A DNA stretch of 57,588 nt from an uncultured Cyclobacteriaceae bacterium (GCA_937958005.1 CALGOB010000209.1:1-57588), one strand, 5' to 3'; positions 45,356-54,687 are shown, numbered from the stretch's first letter. The notes: generated by a model from the sequence alone, not told the origin. Translations and numbers: made by a program.

Positions 45356-48046
45356 ATGATGACGATGAGGAATATTATATTATTGATGTTGATCCTTTTT
45401 GTTTGCAGTAATGCAAAGGCACAAGTAGCACCCTCTTGGACTAAATTTTTGGAAGATCAGGAAAAAGGCCAACAATCAATATTACCAGATTATTCATTTG
45501 CGGGCTATCATTTTTCTGAAAAAGAATTGCCTGATGTTTCCACTTGGACTCAGTTTGATGTGACTGACTTTGGCGCTGTCGCGAATGATGATCTACACGA
45601 TGATGATGCGATACAAGCTACTATTAATGCTGCAGAGACTCACAATGGGCCTGCGGTAGTATTTTTTCCTCCAGGTAGGTTTGTCGTAAGTGAAAATAAT
45701 AGATTGTCTGAGTGGATTTCTATTTCTAGAGATAGTATTGTCTTGAAAGGTAGTGGAAGTGGGGAAGGAGGAACCGAGTTATTTATGGATCAGATGCGTG
45801 CGCAAAACGGTCACTGGCAATTTAGGTTTCAACCTGAAAACGTGTCAAACACTGGTTTAGCAACTATTAGTGAGCCAGCTAAACGAGGTGATTTTTCTGT
45901 AAAAGTTGTAGACCCTTCCAAATTAGAAGTTGGACAAGTAATCTTTTTGTTTCATAAGAGCGAAGAATTTGCTAGGGCACATTTTGGTGAAAGAGAGCTA
46001 TCTCCTGATTGGGCACGTCTGTTCGGGTCAGGAGGGGGGATGTCCATGTATGAGCCTCATATTATATCTGCGATTAGTGGTAATAGAATTACGTTTCATA
46101 ACCCTGTTCAAGCAGATATGCCAGAACTGAAAGAACCGTTTTCGATAAGGATGTTGGAGACTATTCAAGAAGTAGGAGTAGAAGATATACTTTTTTCTAG
46201 CAATTGGGAGAACTTTGGAGAGTCTTTTGTTCATCATAAAAATGATATACACAATTATGGTTGGAATGCACTTAGGTTTGACAATGTAAGAAATGCGTGG
46301 GTACGTAACTGTGCATTTCGTAGCTGGAATCAGGCATTAGATGTCCGCCAATCTATTGGGGTGACTGTTGAAAACAGCAGGATTTACGGCGAAAAAGGTC
46401 ATGCATCCATCAGTACAAGAAGGAGTTTTGGACTACTTGTTAAAGATTCTAGAGATGAAAGTGGACAGCATCATGGACCTGGTACTGGATTTCAAAGTGT
46501 CAATACAGTTTACCTAAGATACATTATGCAGCGCGATCAATCAGTTGATAGTCATAGTGGTCAGCCTTATGCTACCCTCTTGGACAATGTTGCTGGAGGT
46601 GATTTTGATCAGAATGGGGGACCACTTGAAGGCTACCCACATCATGGGCAACACCTTACCTTTTGGAATTTTAAACACAGTAGTTCGGTTAACAGAGTTT
46701 ATGATTTTTGGCCGGATGGTAGAAATGGAAATACTTATGCTAATCCTCTTTTTATAGGTTTTCAGGCGGATACGGATATTGAATTCCGCAATGCAGGTTT
46801 AGATGAATTGAATGGTGAAAATGTAGAACCAGCTTCTTTGTTTGAATCACAGTTAGAATTAAGATTGAAAAAAGCAGCTGTTCAACCTACTGTATCATTT
46901 GAAGCCCCAGGGAATGGTGATAAGTTTTCTAAAGGAACGGATTTGGAAGTAACTGTTCTTGCAAATGATCCAGATGGTAGTATTACTAAAGTTACGCTTT
47001 TTTTAAATGATGAGGTTGTTGGTGAACTTACAGAGTTTCCTTATGTATGGGGAAGTGATACTAGGACTGACGAACTACTTGAAAATATTCCAGTAGGTGC
47101 TTATGAATTGAAAACAGAAGCGATTGACGAGAATGGAAACATCGCATTAGATTCAATTAACATTTCGATAGGGAGTTTACCAGCATCAGAATTTATAACT
47201 CCAGATGCTGGTGAGATTATTGAAGTAGGAAGTGGTTTCATGGTTGAAGCGGATGCTTCTGATGAGGATGGTTCAATAGAATCTGCTACTTTATTCATTG
47301 ATGATGTGGCATTACGAACAATAGAGCAACCACCATTTGTCTGGGGTGAGAGTGATTTAGAAGATCCGCAACTTTATAATTTAGCTAGCGGAGAACGTGT
47401 TTTAGCTATTGAAGTCATTGACAATGATGGTCTTAAGTTCAGGGAAGAAAGAACGATTTATGCCAATGTATATCCCACTGTTTCTTTTGATTCCCCTGCG
47501 GACAATGATGTTTTTGAATTTGGGAGTAGTTTAATTTTACGAGTGCTTGCAGAAGATCTGGATGACCAAGTGGAAAGAGTTCAGATGTTTATTAATGAAG
47601 AGAAATTAAGAGATGAAATCTCAGCACCCTTCGAATGGGGGTTAAGGAGTGATAGTGATCCAGAGCTTTTCAATCTAATAGACGGAGAATATGTGTTTAG
47701 GGCAGTTGTTATAGATAGCCTTGGAAGTCAAAATTCAACATCCATAAAGGTTATCATAGAATCTGAGAATGTTGTTACATCTATTCCTGAGAGAGTTGTG
47801 GATAAATTGAATGTATATCCTATACCTTTTGCTCAGAGTGTAAGAATTGATTTATCTGCCAATGAAATTAAAAAAGCTGTGCTGTTTGATATTACAGGTA
47901 AAGATCTTACTGACCAGATGAAATTGTCTGTAAGTGGAAAACAAATAGTAGCTTTTATGCCAGATCTATCTTCTTCTGGTATTTTCTATTTAACATTAAC
48001 ACTTAACAATGATGTTGTTCATATTATTAGGTTAATTAAAGAATAA
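45356..48046 (+). CDS. Secreted parallel beta-helix protein with three Ig-like repeats and T9SS sorting domain
   Basis: An 896-residue exported protein. A signal peptide (..SNAKAQ) is followed by a beta-helix enzyme domain (residues about 55-510) starting with the pectate-lyase-3/rhamnogalacturonase-like entry FDVTDFGAVANDDLHDDDAIQATINAA and VVFFPPGRFVVS. The later part (HHGQHLTFWNFKH, VYDFWPDG) recalls DUF4955-type proteins of uronate loci; this is a memory-based suggestion. Three Ig-like repeats of about 90 residues follow (each starting P-x-V/E-F-D/I and ending in a DxxGNx motif) and a T9SS C-terminal domain (LNVYPIPFAQSVRIDLSA..FYLTLTLNND). It probably attacks the polymer outside the cell. 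Whether it is a lyase or a hydrolase is unknown. Confidence 0.85.
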   Translation: MMTMRNIILLMLILFVCSNAKAQVAPSWTKFLEDQEKGQQSILPDYSFAGYHFSEKELPDVSTWTQFDVTDFGAVANDDLHDDDAIQATINAAETHNGPAVVFFPPGRFVVSENNRLSEWISISRDSIVLKGSGSGEGGTELFMDQMRAQNGHWQFRFQPENVSNTGLATISEPAKRGDFSVKVVDPSKLEVGQVIFLFHKSEEFARAHFGERELSPDWARLFGSGGGMSMYEPHIISAISGNRITFHNPVQADMPELKEPFSIRMLETIQEVGVEDILFSSNWENFGESFVHHKNDIHNYGWNALRFDNVRNAWVRNCAFRSWNQALDVRQSIGVTVENSRIYGEKGHASISTRRSFGLLVKDSRDESGQHHGPGTGFQSVNTVYLRYIMQRDQSVDSHSGQPYATLLDNVAGGDFDQNGGPLEGYPHHGQHLTFWNFKHSSSVNRVYDFWPDGRNGNTYANPLFIGFQADTDIEFRNAGLDELNGENVEPASLFESQLELRLKKAAVQPTVSFEAPGNGDKFSKGTDLEVTVLANDPDGSITKVTLFLNDEVVGELTEFPYVWGSDTRTDELLENIPVGAYELKTEAIDENGNIALDSINISIGSLPASEFITPDAGEIIEVGSGFMVEADASDEDGSIESATLFIDDVALRTIEQPPFVWGESDLEDPQLYNLASGERVLAIEVIDNDGLKFREERTIYANVYPTVSFDSPADNDVFEFGSSLILRVLAEDLDDQVERVQMFINEEKLRDEISAPFEWGLRSDSDPELFNLIDGEYVFRAVVIDSLGSQNSTSIKVIIESENVVTSIPERVVDKLNVYPIPFAQSVRIDLSANEIKKAVLFDITGKDLTDQMKLSVSGKQIVAFMPDLSSSGIFYLTLTLNNDVVHIIRLIKE

Positions 48047-48094
48047 TATTTACGATGACATTAGGGTAGTTGTTTACTAAACTTTAATTCCTAA

Positions 48095-48230
48095 GAAATA
48101 TTAATTTCCTAGTCAGGAATCCTTTGACTTTTTCAAGAGCGCTATAGCTTTCTCTATGGAGGTATGAACTGAACACTAAATGATAATCTATAAATATTCT
48201 ATACCCTTGAGTTAGGGTTTATTCATTGTA
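48095..48230 (+). repeat. R2 repeat, degenerate copy
   Basis: Weak but ordered matches to R2: a TTAATTCCTAAGAAATATTAATTTCC start, a CAGGAATCC word and an end TATACCCTTGAGTTAGGGTTTATTCATTG that parallels ATACCCTTAGGTCGGGGTTGGTTCATT. Confidence 0.45.
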
Positions 48231-48492
48231 GTGACAATTAAAAAATTTTTGATAGATTTGTTTGGACAATTTCATTATTTGAGATGGCTCGTAGAGTCAT
48301 TGACAAGTGACTTGATTACTTCAAGTTTTTCCATTCTGTAGAAACTGCTCTTTTTGATAGTTCGTTACTTAGACTATTGTTTGTCCATGTTTGCATAAGA
48401 ACATATAAAAAAGCGATAGTTGTTGCTATAGGAACTCGTTTAATTTGAAGACTTATACCCACTTAGATATAAAAAACCGTTTATCTTCGTGT

Positions 48493-48587
48493 TAATTTTT
48501 CATTGCAGGGCGTTAAAATCCTTCCTCTAGCGCCGCTAGAGGTTCATTTTTTGCCAAGGCGACTCCACCTTCTTCAATGAAAAATTA
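48493..48587. repeat. Nested inverted repeat with central 19-bp palindrome
   Basis: TAATTTTTCATTG (48493-48505) pairs exactly with CAATGAAAAATTA (48575-48587). Inside lies the perfect palindrome CCTCTAGCGCCGCTAGAGG at 48524-48542. The 95-bp unit would fold into a long stem with an internal hairpin, as in small MITE-like elements or structured RNAs. Confidence 0.6.
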
Positions 48588-49250
48588 CCTACAAATCCTA
48601 ATACGCTCTTTTATACCTGAATAGGATCTCCCTGAATTTAAAAAATGACAAAACCTTTGTTTAAAGTGTTTTGAAGTAAATTTGTCCTTTTATATATAAA
48701 TTCAATACCTCGATTTTTAAGGATTCTACCAAAAAGTGAGGTATTAGTGTTTTATAAATTTAAAATCAATGCAATACTTACCGTGAAAATAAGCTCAAAT
48801 TGGTCTTTGAAAGCTCATATTGTTTTATTCATCATGAAATAGTTATATTTTTTATGTCAAAGTTAAATTCTGGTAGATCCTAAATGAGTATTAGTTTTCA
48901 GGCAAAGTTATAAAATTACTAAAAACCTGAGCCCTCTTTTAAAAAGTACACATAAAAGGTTTCCGTCTACACAACCCGGAACAATTTTAAAAAATTTGCT
49001 TGGTCAGCCATACTACCGCAGTAGAACTTGGGCAGACGTTGTTGTAGAAGCCTATCTGGTATGAGGACAAGGTCACCAGATAAAAGCTTATAAATGAGCT
49101 AAATATGTGATTTTAAGAACTGAAAAATGGAAGGAATTATTAATTGAACTCGGATTCAAAGCAGATTTTTAACGGTAATTTCAGCGAAATGTTGATTAAA
49201 GTAAATACTTAGCTGGCTAGAGGTTTTAACTTACATTATTCATTATCTAT

Positions 49251-49311
49251 TAGGACTTTAAGAGAAAATCATCAGTAGCAGCTGGATAGTTGTTTAAATT
49301 CGAATTATACC
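49251..49311 (-). repeat. M1 repeat fragment (inverted)
   Basis: GGACTTTAAGAGAAAATC and GCTGGATAGTTGTTTAAATTC match the right part of M1 in reverse orientation. The rest of the element is missing or replaced by other repeat sequence. Confidence 0.55.
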
Positions 49312-49437
49312 CATTTATGTTTATGAGGGTGTATAAGATATTTTAGTAAATTTGATTTTGACAAGGCGACTCCCCACTGGGGCATAAAACGTGAACATAT
49401 CCTCACTAAGGTGAGTATTTTTAACACAGGGCTAACA

Positions 49438-49548
49438 ATGAACCAACCCCGACCCAATGGTAAGGGTTATCTATGGGCAATAATTTAATGATCGACTCAA
49501 GAGTCGGGGTGCCCGGCCAGGGGAATTAATATCCCTTAGGGATTAAAT
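49438..49548 (-). repeat. R2 intergenic repeat, well-preserved inverted copy
   Basis: On the minus strand this reads TTTAATCCCTAAGGGATATT, then GACTCTTGAGTCGATCATTAA and GGGTCGGGGTTGGTTCAT, nearly identical to 16641-16736. It carries about 15 extra bases between the two palindromes (GGCCGGGCACC region). Confidence 0.75.
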
Positions 49549-49669
49549 TTGCTAATGGATTTGTGTCCATATAAATCTAATATTATGCATTAGAATCATT
49601 ATGAACTTATAAAGCTCAAAATCACAGATATTTATAACCAGAATAGATTTTATAGCCCGTAATTCAGGA

Positions 49670-49785
49670 TTAATTTAATCCTGAAGAGATAGTAATTCTC
49701 CTGGTCAGGAGTCCCCCCTATACTTCCACAAGCACTGAAGCTTTTTTAGCAGAGGCACTGGGTCTGGGTTGGTTCATTTCATTAC
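49670..49785 (+). repeat. R2 repeat, degenerate copy
   Basis: The start TTAATTTAATCCTGAAGAGATAGTAATTCTCC, a CAGGAGTCCCC word and the end CACTGGGTCTGGGTTGGTTCATT follow the R2 layout with many changes. Confidence 0.5.
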
Positions 49786-49802
49786 AATCCTTATTAAAAG
49801 AA

Positions 49803-49834
49803 AAGGCTGTCCAAAAAGTATTTTGGACAGCCTC
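49803..49834 (-). terminator. Terminator of the TIG-domain lipoprotein gene
   Basis: AGGCTGTCCAAAA pairs with TTTTGGACAGCCT in a near-perfect 13-bp stem. Reading the minus strand it is followed by TTTTCTTTT. It lies 24 bases past the stop at 49858. Confidence 0.8.
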
Positions 49835-49857
49835 TCTAAAAGATTATTGCTAACTTA

Positions 49858-51180
49858 TTATCTTAAGAATGAATGTGGGCCTCCTATCGAAATACTCACA
49901 TTGTCAAAGCTTAAAGACCAAAATTCAGCAGAATCATCAGTACCCATTCCATCTAAAGGAAATTCGTCACCAAGTCCACTACCATAATTCCTTCTAACAA
50001 CTACTGCATGTCTTAACATATTTCTAAAATCAAAAGTACCAATCGCCGCATCATCATCGAACTGAGAAGCAGGAATAGATAAGTCGTACCAGCCATCATT
50101 ATTTGGGGTGAAACCAGCCTCTGTTAATGAATTTAAATTTGAACGTAATTCATAATCATCACCGTCAAATCTCATTCTTAACCCAAAAACAAAATCTCCT
50201 TCTTCAGTAGATTCAGCATAACCTTCAGGTAACTCTCCAAAATTAACTAGAATATTGAAGTAAATGTCTTCAGCAACAGCTTCTCCAAAGAAATCAGCAA
50301 ATGTACCTTCTTCCTGACTTGCTAGCTGTAAAATGGCAGCGAATGATCCTGATATATCTGTACTACTATAACCTTCCATATGCCAAAATACACCATCGAT
50401 TGCTGGTGGTAAATCTGTAGATCCGTCAATTACTACTGGATCATTACTTTTACCGCCAATCATTTGCTCCTCAGGGTCAATTGATCCTACAAAATCAACA
50501 AATTGCTCAGTTTCATCTGCTAAATCAGTATCTTCAAATCTTTCAATAAACCTTGTATCTATTAATCTTATAACAAAGAACTCTAATTGCTCTTCAGAAG
50601 TTGAAGTAGTTCCTCCGTTGTTTGTAATGGTAAATGTCTGACGACCAATCGGAGTATCTTCACCTACTACTACTTCCACAGTTGTATCTGTTGTACTTGA
50701 CACAGTAGCCTCTACTCCACCAATTGAAACAGAAGACACAGTGGCCATATCTGTACCAGTAATGGTTATTGTTTCACCTATAGTTGCAGACCTTCTACTT
50801 ACTTCAGAAACTGTTACTGCTCCAATAATGATAACTGTAAAATCACTTTCGCTTATTGCAGCACCACCATTAGTAGTTACTGTTATTCTTCCTGTTGTTG
50901 CACCTTCAGGTACAGTTGTTTGAATTTCAGTAGCTGTATTAGTGCTAATTACAGCAACAGTTGTACCGAATGTTAAAGATATCGCATCGCCTAAGTTAGT
51001 ACCAGTAATAGTTACCAAATCACCAGGCTCACCACTCTCAGGGCTTATGCTAGTAATTGCCGGAATTAATGAAGCTGGACTTCCTTCGTCATCTCCACAA
51101 GAGACGATAAATGCAAGCGACAATATAAAACCAGATAGGTACAAATAGTGAATAATGCTTTTATTAAATTTCTTTTTCAT
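49858..51180 (-). CDS. Lipoprotein with two IPT/TIG domains, candidate surface glycan-binding protein
   Basis: A 440-residue lipoprotein. The ATG at 51180 gives a proper signal with lipobox (LAFIVSCGDDEG), while the longer frame upstream adds 38 residues with no signal. Two IPT/TIG domains follow (PAITSISPESGEPGDLVTITGTNLGD near residue 30 and VSEVSRRSATIGETITITGTDM near residue 118), then a C-terminal domain of about 230 residues (VDFVGSIDPEEQ, SSTDISGSFAAILQLASQEEGTFADFF, FRNMLRHAVVVRR). This layout is typical of SusE/SGBP-type proteins, which hold glycan at the surface beside SusCD. It is on the opposite strand from the rest of the locus, which is unusual. Substrate is inferred from context only. 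Confidence 0.8.
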   Translation of the reverse strand: MKKKFNKSIIHYLYLSGFILSLAFIVSCGDDEGSPASLIPAITSISPESGEPGDLVTITGTNLGDAISLTFGTTVAVISTNTATEIQTTVPEGATTGRITVTTNGGAAISESDFTVIIIGAVTVSEVSRRSATIGETITITGTDMATVSSVSIGGVEATVSSTTDTTVEVVVGEDTPIGRQTFTITNNGGTTSTSEEQLEFFVIRLIDTRFIERFEDTDLADETEQFVDFVGSIDPEEQMIGGKSNDPVVIDGSTDLPPAIDGVFWHMEGYSSTDISGSFAAILQLASQEEGTFADFFGEAVAEDIYFNILVNFGELPEGYAESTEEGDFVFGLRMRFDGDDYELRSNLNSLTEAGFTPNNDGWYDLSIPASQFDDDAAIGTFDFRNMLRHAVVVRRNYGSGLGDEFPLDGMGTDDSAEFWSLSFDNVSISIGGPHSFLR

Positions 51181-51427
51181 AATGTTGTAATAGTAAATAA
51201 ATTTATATTCAATATTAGCATTAAAGATTGATTTGAAAATACTAAAATGGGTACATAATTGTACTAAGTGGTGTCTGAAGTGAGCTAAAGGCAATTTTCC
51301 TTAGGGGATAAATATATGGGATGAAATCCTAAATCTTATGTAAGTTGAAATTCACAATATTGTATGAATGGATACCATATTGTGAATTCACATGATACTT
51401 CAACCGAATAAATTTGTTTTTTAAAAC

Positions 51428-51435
51428 TAAGTTTG
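51428..51435 (+). promoter_or_regulatory. Candidate -7 element (TAnnTTTG) before the DUF4861 gene
   Basis: TAAGTTTG matches the Bacteroidota -7 consensus and lies four bases upstream of the ATG at 51440, implying a very short leader. No well-spaced TTTG partner is seen, so the call is weak. Confidence 0.3.
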
Positions 51436-51439
51436 AGTC

Positions 51440-52675
51440 ATGCAATTACTTTCTATTCGGGTAACAAATAGCTTATATGTATTAATAATAGTTTTCTTCT
51501 TTAGTACTTGTGGAGAGAAAGGGAAGGTGATAGAAATTTCTACCGCTTCTAAGGTAGACCTTATGAATTATTTAGTTAGAGTAGAGAGAGAGCAACTTGA
51601 AAAAAATCCGCAAAAATTTCCATTGTTAAAAGACAATACAGGCAAGGTCATCCCGACACAATTTGAAGATGAAGACTTAGATGGACAATGGGATTATATG
51701 ATTTTTCAAACAAATCTTATAAGTCAAGAAAAAACATCCATTGATATTTCTTGGATAGATTCGGTCTCATATCCAGAATTTCAATCCAAAACACAAGTCT
51801 ACCTAGGCGAAAGCAAGTTAAGAGATAATAATTTTGTATCTGTTAAAAGAGCAACAAGACCTACTGATCATGTAGCTCAAAGTAAACCTTATCTTTATCA
51901 ATACGAAGGACCAGGTTGGGAGAGTGAATTAGTTGCTTTTAGAAGTTATTTCGATAGTAGGAACGGTAAAGATATTTTTGGTAAAACAGGGCCTATTATT
52001 AATGCACATCAGATAGGGCTTAAAGGGAATTACCATGAACTTCAAGATTGGGGAATGGACATTTTAAAGGTAGGGACTTCACTAGGGGCTGGAGCTTTGG
52101 CTATGCTTAAAAATGATTCATTGTATAGACTAGGTGTCACAAATAATGCCGTATTTGAGGTTTTGTCAAATGGACCTGTGAAATCTACTTTAAGACTTAC
52201 TTATGAAGGTTGGGAAGTAGCTGGTAAATCCTATGATTTAATTGAAACTATTTCAATATGGGGTTCAAAAAGATGGTATCAGAGTGAAATTGAACTAGTA
52301 GGAGGGACAGAAACTGATACTTTAGTTACTGGTATTGTGGATTTGAAAAATGCCTACAAGAAGGAATATACTAAAAATGATTGGCATATATTATTTACGC
52401 ACGGTGAGCAAAGTGAAAACAAAGATCATTTGGGTATGGCTTTATTAGTTCCTAATACCAATTATCATAGTTTCTCTCAAGCACCAGATCAAGGAGATGG
52501 TGTGATTAATACCTATGTTGCATATCTGAAGAATATTGGGGGAACTTATAAGTTTATTATGTATGCTGGATGGGCAGGTGAAAATAAGTATTTTGAGAAA
52601 AGAGATTTTTTTAATGAACAACTAAGTTCTACTATTGCACAGATGAATCAAGAGATTAAAATTGAGATAAAATGA
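51440..52675 (+). CDS. DUF4861-family lipoprotein of uronate loci
   Basis: A 411-residue protein with a lipoprotein signal (VFFFSTCGEKG). It fits the DUF4861 layout: an N-terminal strand region MNYLVRVEREQLEKNPQKFPLLKDNTGKVIPTQFEDEDLDGQWDYMIFQTNL, then a large beta-rich domain (QYEGPGWESELVAFRSYFDSRNGKDIFGK, HELQDWGMDILKVGTSLGAGALAM, YDLIETISIWGSKRWYQSEIEL). The family is found in pectin, ulvan and other uronate loci; its reaction is not established here. Its stop overlaps the kduI start by four bases (ATGA), so it is tied to unsaturated uronate processing. A lyase or a unsaturated-sugar-modifying enzyme are both possible. Confidence 0.85.
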   Translation: MQLLSIRVTNSLYVLIIVFFFSTCGEKGKVIEISTASKVDLMNYLVRVEREQLEKNPQKFPLLKDNTGKVIPTQFEDEDLDGQWDYMIFQTNLISQEKTSIDISWIDSVSYPEFQSKTQVYLGESKLRDNNFVSVKRATRPTDHVAQSKPYLYQYEGPGWESELVAFRSYFDSRNGKDIFGKTGPIINAHQIGLKGNYHELQDWGMDILKVGTSLGAGALAMLKNDSLYRLGVTNNAVFEVLSNGPVKSTLRLTYEGWEVAGKSYDLIETISIWGSKRWYQSEIELVGGTETDTLVTGIVDLKNAYKKEYTKNDWHILFTHGEQSENKDHLGMALLVPNTNYHSFSQAPDQGDGVINTYVAYLKNIGGTYKFIMYAGWAGENKYFEKRDFFNEQLSSTIAQMNQEIKIEIK

Positions 52676-53511
52676 CAAAAATATTAAGGTACAGCTCGCA
52701 TCCTGAAGACGTCAGAAGGTTTAATACTGATGAGTTGAGAGAAAGGTTTCTTATTCCTTCTTTAATGAAAGAAGATGAGATTCAGATGACCTATACTTTA
52801 CATGATCGGATGATGGTATTAGGCGTGAAACCAGTAACGAAAAGCCTAGAAGTTCCTTCCTATGAGGAATATACGAAAGCATCTTATTTACTTGAACGCC
52901 GAGAAATGGGGATAATTAATGTAGGTGGATCAGGTACGGTAGTTGTAGATGGAATATCTTATCAGTTAGGAAATAAAGAATGCTTGTATATTGGCAAAGG
53001 AGCTAAGAGTATTTCATTCAGTAGTTCTTCCAAAAGTTCACCTGCTGAATTTTATATAAATTCATGTCCTGCTCATCAGTCCTACCCAATTGTGAAAGCA
53101 ACACTTGAAAATGCAAATAAGGTAGAATTAGGATCTATTGCTAACAGTAACGAAAGAGTTATTTACCAATACATCCATGAGGATGGTATTAAAAGTTGTC
53201 AATTGGTAATGGGATTTACAGAATTGAAAACAGGGAACGTATGGAATACATTTCCACCACATACACATATTCGCCGAATGGAGGTTTATTTTTATTTTGA
53301 TCTTGCTCAGGATCAAATGATTCTCCATTTAATGGGCGAACCTAATGAAACTCGTCACATAGTAATGAGAAATCAGCAAGCCGTAATTTCTCCAGAATGG
53401 TCTATACATTCAGGAGCTGGGACATCTTCTTACTCTTTTATATGGTCTATGGCTGGAGAAAATCAAGCGTTTACAGACATGGACGCTGCTGATATGCAAT
53501 CATTTAAATAG
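52672..53511 (+). CDS. kduI: 5-dehydro-4-deoxy-D-glucuronate isomerase
   Basis: A 279-residue cupin-fold cytoplasmic enzyme that converts 5-keto-4-deoxyuronate (formed spontaneously from the unsaturated uronate released by GH88) to 2,5-diketo-3-deoxygluconate. Family patterns are present: RYSSHPEDVRRFNTDELRERFLI at the start, YLLERREMGIINVGGSGTVVVDG near residue 75, YIGKGAKSISF, and the metal-binding histidine/glutamate block FPPHTHIRRMEVYFYFDL near residue 190, followed by SIHSGAGTSSYSFIWSMAGEN. It overlaps the DUF4861 gene and is followed after eight bases by kduD, which uses its product. Confidence 0.96.
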   Translation: MTKILRYSSHPEDVRRFNTDELRERFLIPSLMKEDEIQMTYTLHDRMMVLGVKPVTKSLEVPSYEEYTKASYLLERREMGIINVGGSGTVVVDGISYQLGNKECLYIGKGAKSISFSSSSKSSPAEFYINSCPAHQSYPIVKATLENANKVELGSIANSNERVIYQYIHEDGIKSCQLVMGFTELKTGNVWNTFPPHTHIRRMEVYFYFDLAQDQMILHLMGEPNETRHIVMRNQQAVISPEWSIHSGAGTSSYSFIWSMAGENQAFTDMDAADMQSFK

Positions 53512-53519
53512 AAGTATCA

Positions 53520-54278
53520 ATGGAATTGTTCAATCTTAAAGGAAAAACAGCACTGGTAACGGGTTGCAAGAGAGGTATTGGAAAAGCAATTGCGGAAGGC
53601 CTTGCAGATGCAGGTGCAGATATTATAGGAGTTTCAGCTACTTTGGAACTTGCTGGTAGTGACGTGCAAAAGTCTGTAGAATCTAAAGGAAGGGCTTTTT
53701 ATGCTTTTCAATGTGATTTTTCAAATCGTTCGGCTCTTTATCAATTCATCGAGGTAGTGAAAAAAGACTTACCTGTTGATATATTGGTTAATAATGCAGG
53801 AACAATATTAAGGAAGCCTGCAGTAGACCACCCTGATGATTTTTGGGATGAAGTCATTGAAGTAAACTTGAATGCTCAGTTTATTTTATCAAGGGAATTT
53901 GGTAGACAAATGATTGAGAATAAAGAAGGGAAAATTATTTTTATAGCTTCCCTTCTGACATTTCAAGGAGGTATTACAGTACCTGGTTATGCAGCCAGTA
54001 AAGGAGCTATTGGACAATTGACCATGGCTCTTTCTAACGAATGGGCAGCTAAGGGAGTAAATGTAAATGCAATTGCGCCCGGATACATCGCCACAGATAA
54101 TACAAAAGCATTGCAGGAAGATAAGGAAAGAAGTGCGTCAATTTTAAGCCGAATTCCACAAGACAGGTGGGGAAACCCTGATGATATAAAGGGACCTGCT
54201 GTATTCTTGGCGAGTAAAGCTTCCGATTACATGAATGGCTCCATAATCACTGTTGATGGAGGTTGGATGGGACGATAA
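53520..54278 (+). CDS. kduD: 2-dehydro-3-deoxy-D-gluconate (KDG) 5-dehydrogenase, SDR family
   Basis: A 252-residue NAD-dependent enzyme that reduces 2,5-diketo-3-deoxygluconate to KDG. SDR motifs are complete: LVTGCKRGIGKAIAEGLADAGA near residue 12, DILVNNAGTI near residue 85, the catalytic serine near IASLLTFQGG, YAASKGAIGQL near residue 155 and the PGYIATDNT region near residue 185, then MNGSIITVDGGWMGR at the end. It follows kduI by eight bases. The product joins the glucuronate branch at KDG, to be phosphorylated by KdgK (27469). Confidence 0.94.
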   Translation: MELFNLKGKTALVTGCKRGIGKAIAEGLADAGADIIGVSATLELAGSDVQKSVESKGRAFYAFQCDFSNRSALYQFIEVVKKDLPVDILVNNAGTILRKPAVDHPDDFWDEVIEVNLNAQFILSREFGRQMIENKEGKIIFIASLLTFQGGITVPGYAASKGAIGQLTMALSNEWAAKGVNVNAIAPGYIATDNTKALQEDKERSASILSRIPQDRWGNPDDIKGPAVFLASKASDYMNGSIITVDGGWMGR

Positions 54279-54429
54279 CATACTCTTTTGTCATACTAGT
54301 TTTTATAGAGTGACTTGATGAGAGGTTGTTGATTTTGGACTCAGTAAGTGTTTTTTTTAACTGGATTTTATTGTTGCAAGTAGCATTAAATAGTGTGCTT
54401 TAGGTTCTTTACTAAACCCAGATTATGCA

Positions 54430-54615
54430 TTAAACCCGAATGATGCAATAGAAATTTGATGCAAACCATAACTAACAGTCATTTAGTCACTTAAACCCTA
54501 ATTTCCTACTCACCATAATGGAGACTATGTCTGCGTTGCAAATCAGAGTTTAAGCAGCTATCTAACAGCTATTTATGATTTTCTCTTAAAAGTCTAATGC
54601 ATCATTCGGGTTAAA
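54430..54615 (+). repeat. M1 element, intact copy with TTAAA duplication
   Basis: The element proper is 54435-54610 (176 bp), with inverted ends CCCGAATGATGCA and TGCATCATTCGGG and flanking TTAAA at 54430-54434 and 54611-54615. It is nearly identical to the copy at 21008-21183 in the same orientation and carries no gene. Confidence 0.87.
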
Positions 54616-54687
54616 TTTTTAAGGAAAAGCATAAATGGCAGCTAGATACTTACCCAAACCCGAATGATGTCTTAGTCCACTTATTCC

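Larger units (their letters stand above)
48047..49857. other. 1.8-kb repeat-filled stretch without genes
   Basis: No open frame over about 60 codons is supported. The segment contains two degenerate R2 copies (48095-48230, 49670-49785), one good inverted R2 copy (49438-49548), an M1 fragment (49251-49311), a nested inverted repeat (48493-48587), a GGCGACTCC-containing repeat present twice (about 48555-48572 and 49358-49375) and a terminator (49803-49834). It looks like a landing zone for small elements between the beta-helix gene and the convergent TIG lipoprotein. Confidence 0.6.

Noticed and set aside
48047-49857. CRISPR array in the repeat-rich gap
   Set aside because: Repeats are few, diverged, in both orientations and unevenly spaced, with no cas genes nearby.
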